Shown here in pieces: positions 8,892-19,201 of a DNA stretch of 60,447 bases. The stretch's first letter is position 1; the number at the start of each line of letters is the position of its first letter. Source of the stretch: an uncultured Pelagibacteraceae bacterium (GTDB taxonomy: Bacteria; Pseudomonadota; Alphaproteobacteria; Pelagibacterales; Pelagibacteraceae); NCBI GenBank assembly GCA_902537905.1, contig CACBDD010000002.1, positions 1 to 60,447 of the forward strand. Reading direction: 5' to 3'. The position numbers were made by a program, and so were the translations under genes. The notes beneath the pieces are model-generated. The model was not told the DNA's origin and searched no databases. It saw nothing but the letters and a program-made list of their open reading frames with translations.

Positions 8892-10265
8892 ATGTCTTTA
8901 ATTAAAAAAACTAAAGATAAAAAAGTAAATTTTGAATTCAATAAAGAATATTTGAGAGTTGTTACCTCTAAAATAGCTGACAATGATGCAAAATTTATTA
9001 ATGATTCATTCAATGAAATGCATCCTGCTGATGCAGCAGACATAATTGAACACTTAAGTATTAGCGATAGAGAAAGTTTAATTAAACTAAATAATTTTAA
9101 TATTGATGCAGAGGTTTTTGTAGAATTAAATGAGTCTATACAAACTGAGATAATTAAATATTTATCTTCAGATTCAATTGTAACTATTCTTACCAACTTA
9201 GAGTCAGATGATGCTATTTCGATTTTAGAAAATGTACCTGAAGAAGACAAGAACACTATATTAAGCTCATTGCCTCCTAAAGACAGATTTGCTCTGTTAG
9301 AAAGCTTAAGCTATCCTGAAGATACTGCTGCTAGACTTATGCAGCGTGAGTTTACAGCTATACCAAGCAACTGGTCTGTAGGTCAAACAATTGACTATTT
9401 GAGAGAAAATAAAGATTTGCCTGAAGAATTTTTGGAAATTTTTATTGTTAATGAAGAATTTAAACCTATTGGAACTGTTCCATCATCAAGAGTGCTTACT
9501 TCACCAAGAGACACAAAAATGGCAAGCATCATGTCTGAGTCTCAATTATTAGTGCCTGTTGATATGGACAAAGAAGAGGTGGCTAATCTATTTGAAAATT
9601 ACAATCTAAATTCAGCAGCCGTAATTGATAAAAATAATAAATTGGTAGGAATGATTATGAACGATGATGTTCTTACAGTCCTGAAAGAAGAGGCGGAGGA
9701 GGATGCATTGAGGTTAGCTGGTGTAGGTGATGAGGAAATTACCGATGGTGTTGTTACAAAAACTAAAAGAAGATTTAATTGGCTTTTATTGAATTTATTT
9801 ACAGCCTTCTTAGCAACTTGGTGTATTAGCTTGTTTGGAGCAACTATTGAGCAAATGGTTGTTCTTGCTTTCCTGATGCCAATTGTTGCTTCAATGGGTG
9901 GAAATGCAGGTATGCAAACATTGGCTGTTACAGTCAGAACAATTGCAACAAATGACTTAACTCAAAATAATTTTTCATCAAATGTTTTTAAAGAATTTTC
10001 AATTGGCATATTAAATGGAATTATATTTGCTGTCATAAGTGCTTTAATAGTTCAAATTTGGTTTCAAGATAGTATTCTTTCAATAATCATTTCAATATCA
10101 ATGGTACTTACTATGATTATAGCTGGACTGTTTGGTATTCTTGTTCCTTTTACTTTAAAAAAAATGAATATTGATCCTGCAATTGCATCGAGTGTTTTTG
10201 TTACCACCATTACTGATGTTATAGGTTTTGTCTCATTTTTAGGTGTTGGAGCTTATTTTCTCTAA
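8892..10265 (+). CDS. mgtE: Magnesium transporter MgtE
   Basis: MgtE is a Mg2+-gated Mg2+ channel of the cytoplasmic membrane. The 457-residue protein has the cytosolic MgtE-N superhelical domain (about residues 30-130, with MHPADAADIIEHL), a CBS pair (about 135-255), a connecting helix, and a C-terminal five-helix membrane domain with the family signature MGGNAGMQTLAVTVRTIA. The start ATG has no Shine-Dalgarno sequence; a TATAGG box lies 8 bases upstream. Its stop overlaps the panC stop (convergent, 4 bases). Confidence 0.95.
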   Translation: MSLIKKTKDKKVNFEFNKEYLRVVTSKIADNDAKFINDSFNEMHPADAADIIEHLSISDRESLIKLNNFNIDAEVFVELNESIQTEIIKYLSSDSIVTILTNLESDDAISILENVPEEDKNTILSSLPPKDRFALLESLSYPEDTAARLMQREFTAIPSNWSVGQTIDYLRENKDLPEEFLEIFIVNEEFKPIGTVPSSRVLTSPRDTKMASIMSESQLLVPVDMDKEEVANLFENYNLNSAAVIDKNNKLVGMIMNDDVLTVLKEEAEEDALRLAGVGDEEITDGVVTKTKRRFNWLLLNLFTAFLATWCISLFGATIEQMVVLAFLMPIVASMGGNAGMQTLAVTVRTIATNDLTQNNFSSNVFKEFSIGILNGIIFAVISALIVQIWFQDSILSIIISISMVLTMIIAGLFGILVPFTLKKMNIDPAIASSVFVTTITDVIGFVSFLGVGAYFL

Positions 10266-11077
10266 AAATTATCAATCAATCTTACGTTATCAATATAATA
10301 AGCAACAAATAAACGTGAATCTCTTACAGTATTAGATATTTTAAGATTTTTAATTGATCTTAATTCTAAGTATTCAATTTTAATTTTTAAAAATTTCTCA
10401 AAATATTTCATTTGAATTCTTAAATTTTGTTTTATTTTTTTATTTTTCACTAAATTTCTTTTTAATTTAATTAGACTTTTGGTTAGAAAACTTGCTTTTT
10501 TAATACCACTTAAATCCAAATGATTATTTCTGGAAGATAAAGCTATTTTGTTTTTATTTCTAATAGTTTTGCATGGAATAATAGAAGTTTTATATTTATT
10601 TTTTAGATAATTTTTTATTAAGAAATATTGTTGATAATCTTTTTTTCCCATAAATATTTTTTTTGGATTTACCAAATTAGTTAGTCTTCCCATTACATCT
10701 AGTACTCCTTCGAAATGGCCTTTTCTATATTTAGCGCATAAAATTTTATCTTTATTTCCAATTTTTATGTTTGATTTTTTACTATTATTGTAAATATCTT
10801 TGAATTTTGGGATGTATAAGAAATCAACCTTTTTAGTTTTTTTTAAAATTTTGATATCCTCTTTAATATTTGTTGGATAATTCTTGAAATCTTTTTTGTT
10901 ATTAAATTGTTTGGGGTTAACAAAAATACTTACTATTGTCTTTTTGCAAGTTCGATTTGATCTATCAATAAGTGATAAATGACCTTCATGAATACTTCCC
11001 ATTGTGGGAACAAAACCAATATCATTAAATGGCCTTAAAGATTTAAATAATGAATTATTATTTAATATAATTTTCAT
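10262..11077 (-). CDS. panC: Pantothenate synthetase
   Basis: PanC condenses pantoate and beta-alanine with ATP to make pantothenate for coenzyme A. The motifs GFVPTMGSIHEGHLSL, IFVNPKQFNNKKDF, KGHFEGVLDV, GKKDYQQ and ALSSRNNHL are all present in order. The track starts at 11107, but the ATG at 11077 (MKIILNNNSLFK) fits the family start better and gives 271 residues. It is strongly lysine/asparagine-rich and divergent, but the active-site residues are kept. panB is not adjacent. Confidence 0.92.
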   Translation of the reverse strand: MKIILNNNSLFKSLRPFNDIGFVPTMGSIHEGHLSLIDRSNRTCKKTIVSIFVNPKQFNNKKDFKNYPTNIKEDIKILKKTKKVDFLYIPKFKDIYNNSKKSNIKIGNKDKILCAKYRKGHFEGVLDVMGRLTNLVNPKKIFMGKKDYQQYFLIKNYLKNKYKTSIIPCKTIRNKNKIALSSRNNHLDLSGIKKASFLTKSLIKLKRNLVKNKKIKQNLRIQMKYFEKFLKIKIEYLELRSIKNLKISNTVRDSRLFVAYYIDNVRLIDNF

Positions 11078-11111
11078 TTGTATTAAAATTCTAGATAAGT
11101 AAAACATTTAT

Positions 11112-11928
11112 ATGATTAAACAAGCAATTATTCCTCTAGCAGGTCAAGGAACTAGGCTTTTGCCTTTAACAAGTGTTTTTGCAAAAGAACTTCTTCCAAT
11201 AAATGGAAAGCCTGGAATTGAATATATTTTAGATGAGTGCATTGAAGCTGGGATTAAAGAAATTGTTTTTATCATATCAAATAAAAAAAAAGATGATTAA
11301 AAATTATTTCTACAGTGACGCTTTTTATAATAAAATTATAAAAAAGAAAAAAGACTCTAGAATAATTGCTGAATATAAAAAAATATTAAAATATAAAAAA
11401 TTAATAAAGTTTGTATATCAAAATACACCTAAAGGAACAGGTGATGCTGTATTTAAAACAAGAAAATATATAAAGGATAAATATTTTTTAATGTTATTGC
11501 CAGATGATTTAATAATAAAAAAAAACTGTTCTAAAGATATGATTAAAGTTCATAATAAAAATAAAGCATCTGTGATGGCTAGCATGAAGGTTAATTCCAA
11601 AACAGTTTCAAGATGGGGTATCTATAGTTTAAATAAAAAAATTTCAAAAAATGATTATTTAATTAATGGTGTGGTAGAAAAACCTGATGTTAAAAAAGCT
11701 CCTTCTAATAAAGCAGTAATAGGAAGATATATTCTTCCCAAAACTATATTTAATAAATTAGCAAAGCAAAAACCTGGTAACGGTGGTGAAATACATATAA
11801 CAGATGCTATTCAAACTTTAATAAAAGAAGGTGAAAAATTTATTGCTCATAATTTTTCAGGCAAATATTTAGATTGTGGAACTATGCAAGGATTTATTAA
11901 TTCTAATAAAGAAATAGGAAAACTATGA
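11112..11928 (+). pseudogene. galU: UTP-glucose-1-phosphate uridylyltransferase, frame broken by one extra A
   Basis: GalU makes UDP-glucose from UTP and glucose-1-phosphate. The first 62 codons give the nucleotidyltransferase N-terminus (IPLAGQGTRLLPLT, then AKELLPINGKPGIEYI) and end just after an A9 run at 11283-11291. One A fewer joins ISNKKK to MIKNYFYSDAF in the next frame, which continues through LLPDDLI, NGVVEKPD and GEIHITDAI to a normal end, 271 residues in total. The gene is contiguous with ugd, which uses its product. The break is either a homopolymer error or a tolerated slippery site; see findings. Confidence 0.88.
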
Positions 11929-13221
11929 AACTTTGCATGATAGGCACAGGTTATGTTGGTTTGGTCAGTGGTGTTTGTTTTTCAGACTTAGGTAATGATG
12001 TTATTTGTATAGATAAAGATGATAATAAAATTAATAATTTAAAAAAAGGTAAAATACCAATTTATGAACCAGGTTTAGAGGAATTAGTTAAAAAAAATTT
12101 AAAAAATAATAGATTAAATTTTTCTACAAATTTAAATGAAGCTGTAAGAAAATCTGACATAATTTTTATATGTGTAGGTACACCAACTAAAAAAAAATAG
12201 TAATAGTGCTGACCTTTCTCAAGTTTATTCAGTTGGAAAAGAAATATCCAAATCAATTAATAAATTTAAAATAATTATAACAAAATCAACTGTTCCTGTT
12301 ACTACAGGTGATGTAGTAGAAAAGATTATATCAAAAAAAGTAAATAAAAAATTGTTTTCAGTAGTATCTAATCCTGAATTTTTAAGAGAAGGTGAGGCGA
12401 TTAGAGATTTTATTTATCCTGATAGAGTTGTGGTTGGTTCAAACGAAGAAAAATCAAAAAAAATACTAAGAAATTTATATTCTCCATTAATTTCCAAAGG
12501 TGCGAAATATGTTTCTACAAATAGACGAGCCGCTGAGTTAATTAAATATGCATCTAATGCTTTTTTAGCAACTAAAATTACATTTATAAATGAAATTGCT
12601 AATTTATGTGAAAAAACTGGTATCGATGTTGAAGAAATATCAATAGGAATTGGACTTGATAACAGAATAGGAAGTAGATTTTTAAGAGCTGGTCCTGCAT
12701 ATGGAGGTTCTTGTTTTCCAAAAGATACTAAAGCTATTGTGTCTACAGCTGATAAATTTAAATCTAATTTATCTGTAATTAAAAGTGTTATTAAATCTAA
12801 TCAGAATAGAACAGATTTATTACTTAAAAGACTTCATTCAATAATTAAAAAATTTAATAATAAAAATGTTTCATTTTTGGGAGTTACATTTAAAGCAAAC
12901 ACTGATGATATGAGAGACTCCTCAAGTTTAAAATTAATTCCTTATCTATCCAAAAAAGGAGCAAAGATTAAATATTATGATCCCACTGGTTCAAAAAAAG
13001 AATTCAATAATTTAAAAAATGTCGAATTTGCTAATTCAATACAAAACTGTATCTCAGGTTCAGACCTTATAATTATCCATACTGAATGGAATGATTTTAA
13101 ATCAATTAATTTTAAAAAACTTTCTAAGAATAAAAAACTTATTATTTACGATATGAGAAATTTATTCTCACCAACTAAAATAAAGAAACTAGGTATAAAA
13201 TATTTTGGTATAGGAAGATAA
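11925..13221 (+). pseudogene. ugd: UDP-glucose 6-dehydrogenase, frame broken by one extra A
   Basis: The enzyme oxidises UDP-glucose to UDP-glucuronate with two NAD+. The N-terminal Rossmann motif GTGYVGLVSGVCFSDLG is present, and the frame stops after GTPTKKK at an A9 run (12189-12197). Removing one A restores NSNSADLSQVYSVGKEI and the rest: STVPVTTG, NPEFLREGEAI, the catalytic cysteine in GPAYGGSCFPKDT, and the C-terminal NAD/UDP-binding domain, 431 residues. It overlaps galU by 4 bases. The downstream part is listed in the track as 12352-13221. Confidence 0.9.
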
Positions 13222-13222
13222 T

Positions 13223-13684
13223 TTAGTTTAACTCAAATATAGCATCAACTTCTACAGAAACCCCAAGTGGTAAACTATTAGTACTTACTGCAGCTCTTGT
13301 ATGCATGCCAGCATCTCCAAATATTGATGCGATTAAATCCGATGCTCCATTAATTACCTTTGGTTGATCAATAAAGTCATTTGTTGAATTAACAAATCCA
13401 GTTAATTTAATACATGATTTTATTTTAGATAAATCTCCATCACAAGCAGCCTTTGCTTGAGCAACTAAGCTTAATCCACATCTTTTTGCAGCTTCGTAGC
13501 CTTGCTCTGTGCTTAAATCTTTTCCAACTTTTCCTTTAATTAGTTCTCCATTTTCGTTTATGGATATTTGACCTGAGATAAAAAGCAGATTACCAGTTTT
13601 TTTAGTTGCAACATATGAGCCAACAGGAGGTTTCGCTTCTGGTAGATTAATATTCAATTCTTTTATTTTGTTTTCAAAGTTCAT
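13223..13684 (-). CDS. RidA/YjgF-family protein
   Basis: Members of this family hydrolyse reactive enamine/imine intermediates released by PLP enzymes or have related roles. The 153-residue protein matches the longer subgroup: N-terminal KIKELNINLPEAKPPVGSYV, the core GNLLFISGQISI, and the C-terminal HTRAAVSTNSLPLGVSVEVD, which keeps the arginine expected to bind carboxylates. It lies between ugd (convergent, one base apart) and topA. Its exact substrate cannot be told from sequence. Confidence 0.88.
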   Translation of the reverse strand: MNFENKIKELNINLPEAKPPVGSYVATKKTGNLLFISGQISINENGELIKGKVGKDLSTEQGYEAAKRCGLSLVAQAKAACDGDLSKIKSCIKLTGFVNSTNDFIDQPKVINGASDLIASIFGDAGMHTRAAVSTNSLPLGVSVEVDAIFELN

Positions 13685-13732
13685 TTTATTACTCCTTGAA
13701 TTCTTTATGTGATTTATTTTTTTTAAATTTCA

Positions 13733-16315
13733 TTATTTTTTAGTTTTTTTCTTTTTTTTAGTTTTATCGTATTCTTTCCTTTTCTCAATAAGGATTAAAG
13801 CTTCTTCCATTGTAAGATCTGTAGGATCTTTTTCTTCAGGTATAGTTGCGTTTAAAGATTTATATTTAATATAAGGGCCATATTGTCCCTTCATAACTCT
13901 GACTGGCTTTTTATCCTCTGGGTGTTCTCCTAAATCCTTAATAATTGAAGAAGACATTCTACCTGGTTTTGCTTCAGCAATAAGAGTAATTGCTCGATTT
14001 AATCCTATTGAGAAAATTTCGTCAACATTTTCTACTCTGGCAGATTTATTTTCGCACTTAAGATAAGGACCAAATCTTCCAGTATTTAAAATGATTTCTT
14101 TTTGATTATCAGGGTTAACACCAATTGATTTTGGTAGAGAACATAAAAACTGAGCTTTTTCTATGTCTATACTTTCTAACTCTAAACCTTTTGGTATAGA
14201 AATATTTTTAATTAATTCATTAACATCTGGTTTAGATTTTTTAGTTTTTTTCTTTTTTTTAGTTTTTGTCTCCTCTAATTTTTCTTCCTCAAGTTTTTCA
14301 TATTGCAGATAGGGGCCAAATCTTCCATTTTTCAGATATATATCATTGCCATTTTCATGTTTTCCTAAAAATTTAGGTTCTGCTAACTGCGATTGAGCTG
14401 CTGCTTTTGCCTTAGATAAGGGTCTAGTGAATTTACACTCTGGATAATTTGAACATCCAATAAAAGCTCCACCTCTAAAACTATTTTTAAGACTTAGTGA
14501 ACCCGTATCACATAGCTGGCACTTTCGAACAATATTTCCATCTTTATCGGTATCAAAAATTAAAGCACCTAGACTTTCATTTAAAAGATCTAACACTTCT
14601 CTAGTTCTTTTTTCTTTAACCTCAGAAACATTATTATTAAAATCTTTCCAAAACATCTCTAAAACTTTTATCCAGCTTTCCTTCCCTGTTGTAATTTCAT
14701 CTAATTGATCTTCTAAACCTGCAGTAAAGTTATAATCAACATATTTTGAAAATAATTTTTCTAAAAAGGCAGAGATAAGTTTGCCACGATCTGTTGGAAA
14801 AAACCTTTTATTTATTATTTCTGCATAACCTCGATTAGCTATAGTGGAAATTATACTTGCATAAGTAGAAGGTCTACCAATTCCCAATTCCTCTAATTTT
14901 TTTACTAAGCTTGCTTCAGAGTATCTTGGAGGTGGCTGTGTAAAATGTTGTTCATCTATTAATGCTTCAATATTAATTGGCCCTTTAGACATTTCTGGTA
15001 AAATTTCTTCATCATCATCTTTACTTGTATTTGAGTAAACTTTTAAAAAACCATCAAATTTTAATACTGAGCCACTTGCTTTGCATATTGTTTGATTGTC
15101 TTCAGAATCTATTGTTATGGTATTTCTATCAAATTGAGCAGCTTCCATTTGTGAAGACAAAGCTCTAGACCAAATTAAATTATATAGTTTCTGCTGATCA
15201 CTGCTTAAATGTTTTTTTAGAGTATCAGGTGTTCTCTTTATATCTGTTGGTCTAATAGCTTCATGAGCCTCTTGTGCATTCTTAGCTTTTTTACCTGAAT
15301 AATTATTTGCAGAAGCAGGTAAATATTCATTACCATACTCATTTTTAATAAAATTTCTAAAATCATTTACTGCATCATTTGATAAATTAGTTCCATCAGT
15401 TCTCATATAAGTAATCAATCCAACAGTATCCCCATCAATCTCAACACCTTGATATAGTTTTTGTGCAATTTGCATTGTTCTTGAAGCTCCAAAACCTAAC
15501 CTACTAGATGCTACTTGTTGTAATGTTGAAGTTGTAAATGGACCTGATGGGTTTCTTTTTACAACTTTTGACGAAATATCTGTTATTTGAAATTTTTTCT
15601 CTTTTATTTCCTTGATTGCTTCTTCAATGCTACTCTTGTCTCTAAATGTAAATTTTTCTATTTTATCACCGTTTAATTGAGAGATACTTGCAGTAATAGT
15701 GCTTTTATTATCATCTCCAAATTTAAGAGTAAGTGTCCAAAATTCTTCTGGATTAAATAATTCTATTTCATGTTCTCTTTCAGTAATTAATTTTAAAGCT
15801 ACAGATTGAACTCTTCCAGCTGATTTTGATCCAGGTAGTTTAGTCCAAAGTATTGGAGAAATATTAAAACCAACCAAGTAATCAAGAGCTCTTCTTGCCA
15901 TATAGGCATCCACTAACAAAGGTTCGATTTGTCGTGGATTTTCAATACCATGAATTACAGCTTTTTTGGTTATCTCATTAAAAACAACCCTTTCAATTTG
16001 TTTATCTTTTAAAAGTTTTTTTTCGTCAAGGTACTCTTTAACATGCCAAGCTATAGCTTCACCTTCACGGTCAGGGTCAGTAGCAAGTATTATTTTAGAT
16101 GATTCTTTAGCAATATCAGTTATTTCTTTTAAATATTTTTTTGAAAAACTATCAACTTCCCATTCCATTTTAAAATTATGATCAGGATCAACCGATCCAT
16201 TTTTAGAAGGTAAATCTCTTATATGTCCATAACTTGCTAAAACAGTATAATCATCTCCAAGATATTTGTTTATAGTTTTAGCTTTAGCGGGACTTTCAAC
16301 TATGACTAGATTCAT
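13733..16315 (-). CDS. topA: DNA topoisomerase I
   Basis: TopA relaxes negative supercoils behind RNA polymerase. The 860-residue protein has the N-terminal Toprim domain (LVIVESPAKAKTINKYLG, then ATDPDREGEAIAWH), the active-site tyrosine in GLITYMRTDGTNLS, and a C-terminal region with one four-cysteine zinc knuckle (CQLCDTGS to GCSNYPECKF) followed by three GRFGPYLxxE-type repeats. It ends in a lysine-rich tail. It appears to start the minus-strand block that includes ridA. Confidence 0.97.
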   Translation of the reverse strand: MNLVIVESPAKAKTINKYLGDDYTVLASYGHIRDLPSKNGSVDPDHNFKMEWEVDSFSKKYLKEITDIAKESSKIILATDPDREGEAIAWHVKEYLDEKKLLKDKQIERVVFNEITKKAVIHGIENPRQIEPLLVDAYMARRALDYLVGFNISPILWTKLPGSKSAGRVQSVALKLITEREHEIELFNPEEFWTLTLKFGDDNKSTITASISQLNGDKIEKFTFRDKSSIEEAIKEIKEKKFQITDISSKVVKRNPSGPFTTSTLQQVASSRLGFGASRTMQIAQKLYQGVEIDGDTVGLITYMRTDGTNLSNDAVNDFRNFIKNEYGNEYLPASANNYSGKKAKNAQEAHEAIRPTDIKRTPDTLKKHLSSDQQKLYNLIWSRALSSQMEAAQFDRNTITIDSEDNQTICKASGSVLKFDGFLKVYSNTSKDDDEEILPEMSKGPINIEALIDEQHFTQPPPRYSEASLVKKLEELGIGRPSTYASIISTIANRGYAEIINKRFFPTDRGKLISAFLEKLFSKYVDYNFTAGLEDQLDEITTGKESWIKVLEMFWKDFNNNVSEVKEKRTREVLDLLNESLGALIFDTDKDGNIVRKCQLCDTGSLSLKNSFRGGAFIGCSNYPECKFTRPLSKAKAAAQSQLAEPKFLGKHENGNDIYLKNGRFGPYLQYEKLEEEKLEETKTKKKKKTKKSKPDVNELIKNISIPKGLELESIDIEKAQFLCSLPKSIGVNPDNQKEIILNTGRFGPYLKCENKSARVENVDEIFSIGLNRAITLIAEAKPGRMSSSIIKDLGEHPEDKKPVRVMKGQYGPYIKYKSLNATIPEEKDPTDLTMEEALILIEKRKEYDKTKKKKKTKK

Positions 16316-16352
16316 AATTTAACAAACTACTTAAAAGTGTTTGATAGTCAAA

Positions 16353-16931
16353 TTAATAAATTTTAGTCTTGTTTTCCTCTTTATTTATAAGTCGTTTAAT
16401 ATTCTCTCTATGAGTATAAAATATCAAAATAAACATTATTCCAAAAAATAATTCATTTTCTTTTGAATCAAACAGAAATATATAAACAGGGACTGAAAAG
16501 GATCCAATTAACGATGCTAATGATGAAAATTTAGAAATAAAAAAAGTTACTAGCCAAAAAATACCAAAAACTATCCCAAATATTATGTTTATACTACATA
16601 AAATACCAACATAAGTAGCTACTCCCTTACCACCTTTAAACTTTAACCAAACTGGAAATACATGACCTAGAAAAGCACATAAAGCTGATACATAAATAAG
16701 ATCTGGAAAATTTATTTTTACATATAAAACTGGGATAACTGCTTTAACTATATCAAGTATTAAAGTTGAATAACCAATAAATTTATTTCCAGTTCTTAGC
16801 GCATTTGTTGCGCCAATGTTACCTGATCCAATTTCTCTAATATCTTTTTTTAAAAATATTTTAGTTAATATCAATCCAAAAGGGATAGAACCCATTAGGT
16901 ACGAGACAATACCTATTGTCAATAATTCCAT
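16353..16931 (-). CDS. plsY: Glycerol-3-phosphate acyltransferase PlsY
   Basis: PlsY transfers the acyl group from acyl-phosphate to glycerol-3-phosphate, the first step of phospholipid synthesis; the acyl-phosphate maker plsX is also in this window. The 192-residue protein shows five hydrophobic segments and the motifs GSIPFGLI, GSGNIGATNALR and KFKGGKGVAT. It ends 2 bases after the pyrC-like gene start region and is co-directional with it and topA, suggesting one transcript. Confidence 0.95.
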   Translation of the reverse strand: MELLTIGIVSYLMGSIPFGLILTKIFLKKDIREIGSGNIGATNALRTGNKFIGYSTLILDIVKAVIPVLYVKINFPDLIYVSALCAFLGHVFPVWLKFKGGKGVATYVGILCSINIIFGIVFGIFWLVTFFISKFSSLASLIGSFSVPVYIFLFDSKENELFFGIMFILIFYTHRENIKRLINKEENKTKIY

Positions 16932-16933
16932 TT

Positions 16934-18220
16934 TTATATCTTAAATAATTCTTTACCTTTTACAAATGTATTGGTTACTTTTCCTTGAAGTTTTTTGTCT
17001 TCAATAGACGTATTTTTAGACTTTGAAATTAAATTTTCTTTTTTTACAATCCAAGGTTTATTTATGTCAACTATACAAAAGTCAGCATCATTACCAATTG
17101 AAAGATTTCCTTTATTGATATTTAAAATTTTAGCTGGATTAGATGTTAGTGCTTGGATTATTGTTTCAAGTTTTACAGATCCATTATGAAATAGCTCTAA
17201 ACTTAAAGACAATAAAGTTTCAATACCTGAAGCACCAGTTGCTGCTTGAGAAAATGTCAATCGTTTTGATTCTTCATCTTCAGGTTTATGATCTGAAACA
17301 ATGACATCAATAGTTTTATCTTTTAATCCTTGGACTAAAGCCAATCTATCTTCTTCTTTTCTCAATGGAGGAGATAATTTTAAAAAAGTTTTAAAATCTC
17401 CAATATCATTTTCATTTAATGAAAGATTGTTAATTGAAACTCCACAAGAAAATTTAATATCATTTTTCCTTTCTTTAATGATTTCTACTGATTTGCCTGA
17501 TGATAGTTGAGATATATGATATCGACACTTTACTTTTTCTAACAATGTTAAATCTCTTTCAATAATTATTCTCTCAGCCACATCTGGTATGCTTGATAAT
17601 CCAAGTTTTGTAGCAATTATACCTGAATTTATCATACCATTTTTTGCTAATTCATAATCCTCAGCATGTTGCATTATAAGACATCCCAAATCTTTTGCTG
17701 AATTCATTATTCTTGACATTAATCTGGTATTTTGAATTGTTTTTACACCATCTGTGAAAGCTACAATCCCTTTATTAGCTAATAATCCAAATTCTGTCAT
17801 ATTAGTTCCCTCTATATTTTGTGTAAGAGATGCACATGGAAATATATTAATCTTAGATTTATCTCGTCCTCTTCGTTTTAAAAAATCTACAATTGAAACA
17901 TTGTCAATTACAGGATCTGTATTAGGCATGGTTACTACGGATGTTACTCCTCCAGATAGAGCTGCATTACTTAAAGTTCTAAAATTTTCTTTATATTCAT
18001 AACCAGGTTCTCCAACAAAAACTCTCATATCGACTAAACCAGGGAATATATATTTTCCTTTTAAATCAATAGGTTTTTCTCTGGATGGTAAATTATTTGT
18101 ATTTACTTTCTTTCCTATTGCTTCAATATTACCTTCTTCACTAACAATTAATCCTCCATTTTCATTTATTGAATTTTGAGGATCAATTATATTTGCATTA
18201 ATAAAATATTGTTTTTTCAT
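16934..18220 (-). CDS. pyrC: Dihydroorotase-like protein lacking the HxH metal motif (PyrC'/PyrX type)
   Basis: This is a class I dihydroorotase-family protein, 428 residues, with the overall amidohydrolase fold: FPGLVDMRVFVGEPG near residue 60, NLSLNENDIG, SDHKPEDEESKRL and a normal C-terminal composite domain. The usual DxHxH zinc motif reads DMRVF, so both metal-binding histidines of strand 1 are replaced. It abuts pyrB, and by analogy with the noncatalytic PyrC' of Pseudomonas aspartate transcarbamoylase it probably supports PyrB assembly rather than catalysing ring closure. From memory, other alphaproteobacteria carry a similar variant. A catalytic dihydroorotase would then be encoded elsewhere. 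Confidence 0.85.
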   Translation of the reverse strand: MKKQYFINANIIDPQNSINENGGLIVSEEGNIEAIGKKVNTNNLPSREKPIDLKGKYIFPGLVDMRVFVGEPGYEYKENFRTLSNAALSGGVTSVVTMPNTDPVIDNVSIVDFLKRRGRDKSKINIFPCASLTQNIEGTNMTEFGLLANKGIVAFTDGVKTIQNTRLMSRIMNSAKDLGCLIMQHAEDYELAKNGMINSGIIATKLGLSSIPDVAERIIIERDLTLLEKVKCRYHISQLSSGKSVEIIKERKNDIKFSCGVSINNLSLNENDIGDFKTFLKLSPPLRKEEDRLALVQGLKDKTIDVIVSDHKPEDEESKRLTFSQAATGASGIETLLSLSLELFHNGSVKLETIIQALTSNPAKILNINKGNLSIGNDADFCIVDINKPWIVKKENLISKSKNTSIEDKKLQGKVTNTFVKGKELFKI

Positions 18221-19159
18221 TTATTCACAAAATATTTTTAAACAGGCCATCCTTACAGCAACTCCTAGTTCAACTTGTTCTTTGATTACACTTTTATTTA
18301 TATCGTCCGCTAATCTCGTATCTATTTCGATTCCTCTATTCATTGGGCCAGGATGCATTATTAATGCATCAGGTTTTGCATGATCCAATTTATCTGGTGT
18401 TAAACCATAATATTCATAATACTCTCTATTTGATGATAAATAAGAGCTTGTCATTCTCTCATTTTGTAATCTTAACATCATTACAATGTCACAATCTTTC
18501 AATCCTTTTTTCATATCAGTAAAAGTATTAACACCAAACTTTTCAATTTCTTTTGGCATTAAATTTGTTGGAGCAACAATATTTACTTCAGCACCAAGCA
18601 TCGTTAATAAATAAATATTTGATCTTGCGACCCTGGAGTGAAGAATATCTCCACATATGGCAATTTTTAATCCTTCAATTTTTTTCTTTCTATTTCTTAT
18701 TGTTAAAGCATCCAGTAATGCTTGAGTAGGGTGCTCACGTCTTCCATCACCTGCATTTAATACTACACAATTTACTTTCTGAGATAATAAATTGCATGCT
18801 CCAGAATCTTGATGCCTTATTACAATAATGTCAGGATGCATCGCATTTAGAGTCATTGCTGTATCAATTAAAGTTTCACCTTTTTTAATTGCTGAATTAT
18901 TCATGTTCATTGACATCACATCAGCACCAAGTCTTTTTCCAGCTAACTCAAATGAACTTTGTGTTCTTGTTGATGGTTCAAAAAATAGATTAATTTGAGT
19001 TTTGCCTCTAAGAACATCAATTTTCTTGTTCTTACTCTGATTTAATTTAATGAAAGTTTCAGATTCATCTAAAATGTAGTTAATATCACTAACTGATAGA
19101 TCTTGGATACCTAACAAATGTTTTTGAGAAATTTTAATAGCTTTGATGTTTTTTGCCAT
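18221..19159 (-). CDS. pyrB: Aspartate carbamoyltransferase catalytic subunit
   Basis: PyrB joins carbamoyl phosphate and aspartate, the committed step of pyrimidine synthesis. The motifs [20 protein letters not shown], the [11 protein letters not shown] region and [13 protein letters not shown] are present. The track starts at 19198, but [20 protein letters not shown] from the ATG at 19159 matches the family start and gives 312 residues. Its stop directly abuts the pyrC-like start, so the two are cotranscribed and probably form one complex. No pyrI is seen. Confidence 0.95.
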   Translation of the reverse strand: MAKNIKAIKISQKHLLGIQDLSVSDINYILDESETFIKLNQSKNKKIDVLRGKTQINLFFEPSTRTQSSFELAGKRLGADVMSMNMNNSAIKKGETLIDTAMTLNAMHPDIIVIRHQDSGACNLLSQKVNCVVLNAGDGRREHPTQALLDALTIRNRKKKIEGLKIAICGDILHSRVARSNIYLLTMLGAEVNIVAPTNLMPKEIEKFGVNTFTDMKKGLKDCDIVMMLRLQNERMTSSYLSSNREYYEYYGLTPDKLDHAKPDALIMHPGPMNRGIEIDTRLADDINKSVIKEQVELGVAVRMACLKIFCE

Positions 19160-19201
19160 TAAAATTAACTCTATAACTATAAAGCCATTGAATGGCAAGG
19201 A

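Noticed and set aside
11078-11107. Upstream start of panC at 11107 given by the track
   Set aside because: The ten extra residues have no family match; the ATG at 11077 begins the normal PanC N-terminus. Same reasoning moved pyrB, gatC, ribD, ribH and bamE starts.
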